64,000 nt of DNA from Diphasiastrum complanatum (lineage: Eukaryota; Streptophyta; Lycopodiopsida; Lycopodiales; Lycopodiaceae): the NCBI GenBank assembly GCA_029204225.1, contig CM055093.1, positions 33,802,525 through 33,866,524 on the forward strand, read 5' to 3'. The notes under the pieces were generated by a model. That model was not told the DNA's origin. It saw only the letters and a program-made list of their open reading frames with translations, and ran no database searches. Below are positions 52,979-62,491 of the stretch, piece by piece; position 1 is the stretch's first letter, and each line of letters opens with the position of its first letter. The position numbers and the translations under genes were made by a program.

Positions 52979-55900
52979 CCTGCCTGCTGCTCCCGATAGA
53001 GAGATTGCTTGTGAGAGAGAGACCCGCCTGCTGCTCCCCATAGAGAGATAGAGATGGATCTTGGAAAATAGAGAGATGCTGCTCCCCATACAGAGATAGA
53101 GATGGATCTTGGAAGAGAGAGATAGAGATGGATCTTGGAATGAGGATAGTGAGAGAGGGAGAGGGGAGGGTAATTTGAATTTGGAGTTGGCCCATTAGAT
53201 GCATGCATGGGGAGGAGGGCCATGCATGCTTTTTCCCATACATGTATCCTCCTCCCCATCTTTTTTTAGTTAAAAAAAGTGTATGCATGGGTCCCTCACC
53301 CATGCATTCAAAAGTGTACGTAAGTTTAAATATATATATAGATATATATTTGGAAAAATAGCTTATGGCTGAATTTTTTTTAGGGGAGCAATGGTCAAAC
53401 CAGCGTTTTGCCTCCCATAAGTGCAGTAGATAGGACACAAACAAATAAAAGTCAGTAGCTATTTGGTTGTTATTTGCTCTGATTCTCAGTAATGTTAATG
53501 CTACAGTTTGGGCTATCAACTCTATGGATGATGATCACTTTTGCAATCATTTCACCTTAGTAGTCACTGGTTAACCGTGAGCTCAAATCTGTAAGGCCCC
53601 CGTTATGAGGAGAAGCCATTATTGAGCACGGTTGTTAGTATGGGGTCTATTGTGAGACCATGATGATTAGGAGATGGCTAGATTACAGTGTCTACATAGC
53701 AGGAAGTCCTAGGGGGTGGGGCGGTAGCCCCCCGGTGGGGAGTTTGGCGGGCAACGTGCCCCAGTGGCAGGGTCCGGGGGCTGCCGGCAGACCCCGGCCC
53801 CAACGGTAAGGCCTCTTCATGATTTGGCCTTCCAACTCCTTGAGCGAAAACACACTTTTTGGTGTTTCGCATCTCTTTGGTCCTTTGTCTGTTCGCTCTC
53901 TCAGATGGTGGTCATTAGTAGTTACTATATAACTACCACATTGTGAGGCATTCATTAGTAGTTGGAGCATTCTGTTATTGTGTAGATTAGTCATCCAGAG
54001 TCTATTCTAGATCGCCATTGAAGCCCTTCTCCAGGGTGCATGGTTGGATAGCACCATCATATGTACTTGCTTTATTATAATCAGAATTTCAGATTCATGT
54101 TCATTGTTTCTTGTCTACACTAAATTCCGTTGTCAATTATAATAGGATTAATGCACCTAAAATGGACCATCCTGCACCCGAAACAGTCGGCAAACTACAC
54201 AGTAATGATGCTCTTAATTAGAGCTTTCATCTGATACCCATATTGCCTAAAAAAATTTAAAAAAACAAACAATTTTGCACGATTCTGGTTTTTTTCCGAA
54301 TCGCGATTCAGAATTTCGATTCCGACCGTGATTCAGAATCGTGGTGCAACTATGGGTTGAATTATGAATCATCAAGATTCTTGAAGATTGAAATGCAAAT
54401 ATCCAATGTGCGTTGAAAAACTTGAAAGCGAGAACTCAGTTCTAGTATCCAAATTCCAATGTAATACTTATTATGTATATTTGAGATTTGATGATAAAAC
54501 TTTGAGAACATAAAAAAGATTCAAAATATAAACTTAGAATGACGAGATATGATCTATGAAGGTTCTGATAATAAATGTCATAAATGTATCAATAATCAGA
54601 TCCATGGTCATGGGTCCAAATTGCAATAGGTGCACTTCATCTGGAATGCCTATATTTGTAAATCCAGAACTATATGGCTGTTCCTCTTACTAGTAGCTTA
54701 TCTTTTTGCTTGTTTCTCTTGAAAATTATCTCCATATTTGAATAGGACTTGAGACTGCAGGATTCTTGCGCATGTCTTGGAGATTTTCCAATATGTGGTC
54801 TGGCTTTTTGGGCTAGCAATCAAATAACATGCTTCTCTTTTTCGTGTATGAGCGCAAACGTAGAACATATCCTCTTACATGCACTAGAGGTTCAATCTTG
54901 TGAGAGGACTCCTAGTGCGGCAACCTAATCTTTAGATACTCAAAACCATAGGTTTCCCACCACGAACTAGGGGTTTTCTAGCTACCTTGAGCTAAAGCAT
55001 CCATTTTCTTGAACTCGTCATCACCATGGAGGAATGCAAGAAATTGGAACTTGAGCACATAATTGAATTCATGTCATTGTTTTGAATACTCTTGATGTAA
55101 GTGTGCCATTGTTCAATGAGCTTAAGATCATCGGACTACTCAGATCTCGCCAAAGGGGATGAAGTTCTCTTGGTGTTGCATGGATTGGTCTGTAGAACCC
55201 CCATATCTTCTACTAGATCTCTTGGAGCTAACCCAACCTGTTTCACAAGAAAAAAGAAATGGTCATAGCAAATACGTCTAACTTCTATCAATAAACTTCA
55301 TATACAATCATAATTATGACCTTGAAGAGGTTACATAATTTAGAAATGCAGTAGGCCTCAAAAACAAAATTGAAAAATGTTAGCTATTGCACTAGAATCT
55401 TGAACTTGAGTCTAACTAAATTCTAACTTGACTTTACTAAATATGGGTAAAGGTCCTTAGAATTAGCACGCAGCCATGGGACAATAATCCTAATTAACCC
55501 TAAATGACAACATTAGGGGTGATAATGTGAAAATTAGCTATGTTATCCTTAATTCTGATGTAGAATCCACGATCAACTCTGATGATGTCTTCATTACTTG
55601 ATGTAGAACTTCCTTTGTATGATGATGTAGAATTCCTTGTTTCATATGACTTTCCAATGTCTTGCTTTTGTCTTCATGTCCATTAGTGCATATGTGTGAC
55701 CTCCATGAGTGCAACATATCACTCGATTGCTTGACTTCCTTTGGATCAAAGAATTTGACTTTCCCTGAATCAAATAATGTAGACATGATAACCTTTGCCA
55801 TAGTTTTGAGAACTTTGCTTGAAGATTGACTCCCTTGGTCTTTTTGAACATCTTCCAAACCACCATGAATATGTAAGGATCTCACCAACATCCATAAAGA

Positions 55901-58900
55901 AAAGGTAATCCTCTTTGATTACCATAGCACTTTCGTGACAATTATAAGTAGGAAATAGATCTACAGATATCAACATCAAATCTCATACATCAACACCCAT
56001 GCTGGAGAGTTGTACTTCATAAGTAGTTGTGTCAATTCCTTGAATTGAATCTACTTCAATTCTCTTGGTACTTTCATAAGTTAGGCTCTCGTGGACGTCC
56101 TCTAGATGCCTTGTGTGTGGTGGGCATTTGTCCCTCTTCCTCTATATGTGCCTGTGATTGTGCAATTTAAAAAAAAAATGTCTTGCTGATTGTCATTGGC
56201 TTTTTATTTAACATTGGGTCTACCCAAGAGGATATGGGTTCTTTCGAAACCCAGACAGCAATTGCTTGGGTATTGATGAGACATGATCAGTGATAAGTTG
56301 GCTAAGATTTTGTGTTTATTGAATTCTATATTACATTTTGCATCTATATTTTTTCTAAGCTTTACCTTATGACGTCATTAGCTTCTCAAATTTCATTAGC
56401 TTCTCAAATTTAAATTTTGAATTTGGGTATATTTCAGTCTCACAAATAAACATTTATTCCATCCTCTCAAGAGGATGTACGAGCCACTATATCTTCAGTT
56501 TATTTGGTACATGAGAGTTTATTACTCGAGTGGAGGTTCACTTGCAGCATATTCAATGATACTTCAAAACTGTTACCAAATAGACATTGGAAACATGTAG
56601 AGAGTTTCATGAGGTGAGCTGATATATTTGTGCCTCAGCTTGGCTAGATGTAACTTTGTTCAGGGCTATAGGCTCGAACAAAGAAGTGTGCTACATGACA
56701 TTATGAACCTTTCCAGATTTTCGAGTGCCTCAATCTAGTCACTTATTACTTATAGCTCGCACCTGCCAGCAAACCTATTGATATCTTCCATGTGAGTCTA
56801 TTACAAACTGCTATTGAGCCATTGTCACCTCGCGATGCCTATTTTCTTTGTCATCCAGCATCATTTTAAATTCTACTTGTTGCCATACTTCGTGTCAAAG
56901 TCCAGCATAGCCGTAGGAGGTGACAGGTCTAGAATTTGGTTCAGCGGGATGGTAGACCTATTTATGAGGCTACTTGGAAGCCCATAGATGTTTTGTAACC
57001 CCCTATTTTACTTGTGGATACGACCCGCACACATGTTGCTAGCATTGCTTCACAGACACGTACAACTCATCTTGCAGTTTTTAGCAATTGATTTCATTCC
57101 GTTTAGCATTCTCATTATGCTATAGTATATTTCCACCGTCCACATGGAGTGTCAGAAACATACAATTCTTTGAGACCTTCTAATTGGGAGTATATAATGG
57201 ACTCACAGCTCTTTTCGGGATTATGATCCCTACTCTCATTCTTATTTCTATTCACAGTTCAGGAGGCCTAAGTGGAGGGGCACACTATTTCTGATGCCCT
57301 AAGATGCTCTTCAAGCTATTGTCTAGTGGTACAAATAGGACTTACTCTTATATATTTGGTAGCTTATAACTTGGATTACTCTTGGGTTCTTAGTTGGAGA
57401 TTCATTGCCCTTCCTTGTAGGGAATAAACTTTTGGCCAGAGTTGATATTCTTTCAGTGTTCTTGGGGTTGGAGAATGCTCTTTGTTTCACCTTTTAAGGT
57501 CTGTTTTGCTTGATGTGATACTCAATTTGTGAGAAAGTTAGTAAAGTCTCGGACACTTTGTCCTGTGAAGTGACGTATTCAATGCATAACTTGTTTGAAG
57601 GGCTATTAATGTCTAATTAGCACATTCATTCATACAAATTACCATACTTTGGGGCATACGGACATCATAATTTGTTCCCATGTTCTTACTTTCTGCGCAG
57701 GCTTTGTATGATTTTCTGCTCTCAGAAATAGACTAATTTGATCAAAACAATCATCGGTAAGAAGGTGAAGGTTTATTTTCAGCATGATTCTATGGAGCAG
57801 TCCCAGTGTTAATGTTTTTGTGTGTGAGAATGCATCTGTATACACCTTTTCTTCATCTGCCAAGGTGTGGTATGTTGGTGTAGCGTCGTTGGGCTTGCCC
57901 ACCCAGTCTCAATTCCCTGCTCATGTGTGGGCAGATACCTGGGTCTTATATATGTCAGTTGTTTCTCCGTAAAGTCGTCTGAATCCTAGTTTATTGAATT
58001 TTCAGCTCTTTAAGGACAAAGGGAGTTATGATTACAAAGCTGTTAGGAGGTGGACAACACAGAAGAAGCTTGGATACAATTTACTTGATTGTGAGAAGGT
58101 CTTTTCTGTACTCTCACATCATGTCAGAGTACAACTATCCATTTTCGTTATATTTATTATGTATTGGAGGTAAATAGGTTGTACATGTTGGACTGTATAG
58201 TTTTGGTGGATTTATTTCTTTTGAAAAATGCCTATGTTTTTTGCATTGTTATGAAGTGCAGATTCTGGTTCCAATTCACAAGGATATCCACTGGTGTTTG
58301 GCTGTCATAAACATCCGTGATAGAAAGTTTGAATACCTGGATTCTCTTAAAGGCACTGATGATAAAGTTCTTCAAGTTCTTGTAAGTACATTTCAGGTTA
58401 ATTTTTCATTTTTGCTACCAACATAGAGCTCAAGACACTATTTGGTGGATGCAGACAGTGCATCTTATCAGATCTTGCACTTTGAACTGCTGAATATGAG
58501 CAAAATTTACCAATTTAAGCAGTCCAGCCTTTGTGCAGTCTGAAATGAGCACTTCTGTTTCATATATTGATCTTTTTGGGGGCTTGTGAAGTTCTGTGCT
58601 TTATTTTTTTGTTATTGGTCTTCCATTGCAATACTTTTCCTGATTTTCTGTGTAGGGTTTCAGAGTGCTGGACTTCCTGACTCTTGGTAGTAAATATATA
58701 TTGGTAATGTGATCTTCTACTTTTCTAACCAGGCCAGATACATTGTGGATGAAGCAAAAGACAAAAAAGGAGAGTTGCTGGATATAAGCTCATGGGAATA
58801 TGAGTATCGTCTGGATATTCCGGAACAACTTAATGGGTGTGTATTGCATGACAAAATTGATCTTTTTGCCATAAATCATTAGCTATGAATATATCAAATT

Positions 58901-61900
58901 CGTTTTTTCACCTAATAATCATTACTTATATGGAGCTAATCTCAGCAAAGCAATGTCGTTTCTAGTTTGATTTTGTATTGAAAGCTCCGGTTTAGTAAAA
59001 GCTGCATGTTGTGAAGATTTAGTCTTCTGTTATGGACTAACCCAATAAGTTAGCAATCTGTGGATATATGAATATTTGAACTGCATTGGCAGTGCCTGGC
59101 TCCTTCCATGTTTTTGACTTCTTGGAGGCCCTAGCTGCATTCGGATGTGCTTGAATGTTTTCCACACTTGTTTTAAACCTTGCCGCTTGAGCAAAATTTT
59201 ATGGTTCAGATTTGTTGTTTAATCCATATGAGGGCCAAGACCTAATAAGTCTCATTTGTTGCCACAGCAACTAGTCATTATGTCATCCCAATTTTGCATG
59301 CTTACTAAATTCATGTTGCACATGTCTACAGTTACTATGCATGCCACTAGTCCGAATTGGAGATAAATAGTTAATTCAATGATTTTTAAAAGATTTTACA
59401 TGTTTGTTAGAGTCCTTGACTCTAGTGACTCGACTCCACAAGACACGACCCCTATAATCCTGTAAGATTGAGAAGACTCCTAAGGATAACTGTTTTGCTG
59501 TCTTCGCTAATGTATATCGGTTACAGTTTCTTTGGATAATTTACTATATCGATAACATTATTTTGATGAGTCATTGCATCCAACATGATTCTTAGGATGA
59601 TTCACTGCATCCAACATGGTTTCAAGATGACCAAGTCATCTTCTAGAGGGTGGTGATAGATCTGGTTCCTCAATCTTAGAGGACAGAATGCTAGGTGCTA
59701 GAAGTTTATCTTTTTTATTTTCAATTTCAGAGAGCATCTTTTTTTGAATTTTTAGGCCATTTATACTTAGCTGGCTGATTTTTTCCATGAGGGCCCAAGT
59801 TTGAATTGCTCAAACAACTGATTCTATTAGTTATGGGAAAGCCTTATTTTTAAAAAGCTGGAAACCTCACATAGTTACAAGTTGATGCGAATCGTCTTGA
59901 TTTGAATCATGATTGTGTTTCTCTTCTTCGTACGGACACTAACTCTTGTGAATGTTGCATAAATCAGCAAATCACACACTGGTATCACTACTCCTGAGCA
60001 TATCCTTGCTTTTCAGGTGTATATCAACCAAAATCCTAATCACATGGGTTGAACACCTACACGTGCATAACACATTGGTACAATGATTGACAAGGACGAA
60101 CGTGAAGGTATTAGGGCATGTCCGTGCCATACTAACCCTTACAACTGTTTGTTTAAGCAAACCTGGTCATGTATTGCTGTCATTCGTCCTTAGCATATCC
60201 ATGCTTTCCAGGAACGTTCTAGTCAAACCAGTTACCATGTATGTCGAATTATAGTGGGGAAAGGTTTCGTTATGCAACTCCATGTTGTTTAAGAGCGTTC
60301 GAGCTAAAACCCTAATCTTGAGAACATGTGATAGGCACTTGGAAAGGTTCATGAACACCCTAAGTTATATGGTTTGAAAAACACATTCGTTTTGTTTTAT
60401 TGGTTTGAACAGAAGTAATTTATGGCATAGCGTATGCTTTGATTCATTGAATACTACAACTTAGCATCATGAGGTGATAAGAATCAATACCAACAAGTAA
60501 TAAGTTTGTAAGGACCATAACTCCTACCTTCTCTATTTTCTTGTGCAAGAGTGTATCCAAAATCTCATAGCTTATGCATAAAAAGAACCGTCATTAATAA
60601 CGCATACCTAGATAAGTGTCAAACTGTTTTCTTGTGACGATGCCATGTCAGTCCCACAATGTATGTCTTCTTTAAGATTTAAACAGTTTATGTTATTACG
60701 TCCTCATTACTAAACCATAAACCCTAAGTTCGATGTGGCATCTAGAGTAAACCTTGTTGCTAACATTTATAGTGTTCAGACTCATAAACCGCTCCATTAG
60801 TTCAAGGAAAAGCACTATGTAGTCGTGTTGGATGATACGAAGTTATGTATACAGCTTAGAAGCCCGTTCCGACCCTAATAGGGTCGGAACGTACTGTACG
60901 TTCCGTACAGTACTTTTCGGAACGAACTGGGTCGGAACGTTTTTTAAAGAAAAAAAAAACCAGGTATCAAGCTGGCTGTGATCTTCCTTCTTGATGATAT
61001 ATTGAGGGACGCTTTATAATGCATTGAGGGACGCTACAGATCAGAAATCGTTTTGAAATCATTGTTTTCAAATTGATGATGTGTAAATTTAAACAAAGAA
61101 ATCGTTTTAACAAACACGTTGATCCTAGAATCGCTGTCTTCTCTGATTGCTGCTCACGGTTTTCCTAGAATTGCTATCTGCCACGTTACATATATCCGAG
61201 CTATAGAATCGCTGTCTGAGCGACGCTATGTATCTTGATTCTGTTCCTTAATCTGATTATCTGATTACTGTGTTTTTCTGCAGAATCCCAGCAAAATCCG
61301 TATATTGACACCTGCCTCAATGCTCAGTCTTAAACTGTGATGACACACTGATCCAGATTTTTTTTTGCATTTAGTTGCGCTTATTGTCTTTGTATTTAGT
61401 TGCACGTGGTCTATTAAGTCTCAGGATATGGTTTTTTTTTTCTTTGTAAAAAAACGTATTTTTTTAAATTTTTTTTCCGTTCCGGAATGGGCAACTAAGG
61501 TATACAGAAGTGTAGTCAAATGTCATACATGTAGTGCCTTCGTAAATCTATGGTTCAAAATCGAATTGAATGAAATGAAGTTTCAGCCGTGGATAAGAGT
61601 TGAGGACAACATTTCTCCTCAATGTTGAATGCTACATGAGAGATGGAGCAACAAAGATTCTAAGCATTAATTAGACTGATGTATCTACAAAAAGACTATA
61701 TACGATAGCCTTAATCATTTGGAAAAGACGGCAATTCAATGCTAGTTTATGGACTGGATCAAATCAGGCAAAAAACATAGTATCTATGTATGCAATCAGT
61801 CGGTGTCCAAGTAGCAATCAAATGCTTCGAAAAGCATTGCCCTAAAACATGTCAAAAGTGTGCGCAGTCTGTGGCAGCAGTCAGCACTGGCTGTACCATC

Positions 61901-62405
61901 ACCAATTTGAAAAATCAGAGCACATTCATTACCCAAAAATGCTGGTGGGACAACAATCTACTATAGACATATCGACCGAATGCAAAGAGCGTATTGAAAG
62001 CATTCTAATTTCTGACCAAGTGATTTTCAGCATAGGGAGAGAAAGCAATAGGGCGCTGCAAGAGGTTAAGCTCCGGAGTGTCATCACCACTGCCTGTGTG
62101 AAAGAGAATACCTTGTCTGTATTGTATATATAGCTGTAGGTAAAATAGTTTGTTGAAGAAGCAACAATGAAGCTTGAAGGGGAAGCTTTCAATCCTGTCC
62201 ATAGGATGTGGCTAAGCTTATCAACATCGTTACACGTGTAACTTGCCAGACAAGCAAGTAGAAGGGGATGAATTTGCAAAGTGACTTAAAGAGGAAAAGA
62301 GCTGAACAAAGGCAACGGTGGAAGACCTTTAAAAATTATGACCTCTGTGTCTTGCAGCCACCATGTACATTACATAATGCAGCGGGTAATAGCAAGGTAC
62401 TATCC

Positions 62406-62491
<86 letters not shown>

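Larger units (their letters stand above)
27305..54354. mobile_element. 27-kb composite hAT-like element with 8-bp target duplication
   Basis: Left end 27305-27314 is CATAGTTGCA and right end 54345-54354 is its exact reverse complement. They are flanked by GGTTGAAT at 27297-27304 and again at 54355-54362, a perfect 8-bp target-site duplication as made by hAT transposases. Both ends continue with AATCGCGATT-type palindromes, and longer inverted repeats (27,355-27,550 and 53,180-53,350) support a foldback structure. No transposase of this outer family was found inside, so the unit looks non-autonomous and expanded by later insertions and gene-fragment capture. Confidence 0.8.
25417..58005 (+). 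other. Giant 32.6-kb intron (intron 4) of the SUMO protease gene
   Basis: The donor AAG|GTGAAT follows the codons for FSTFFYNK and the acceptor TTTTCAG precedes LFKDKGSYDYKAVRRW; both exons are in phase 0 and the protein is continuous with the family across the junction. The intron contains a 27-kb nested transposon complex (27,305-54,354). Left flank 25,417-27,296: no gene; a lone CATAGTTACCATG... terminus-like sequence at 25,742. Right flank 54,363-58,005: degenerate sequence with short open frames that I could not assign. Confidence 0.88.

Noticed and set aside
56460-57540. Possible old retroelement coding region
   Set aside because: Stops are frequent in every frame and I could not match any peptide to reverse transcriptase, integrase or gag.
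59972-60358. Two neighbouring minus-strand frames with similar LxxxDMLRxxD endings
   Set aside because: They reflect a weak local sequence duplication; no domain and no conserved start or splice context.
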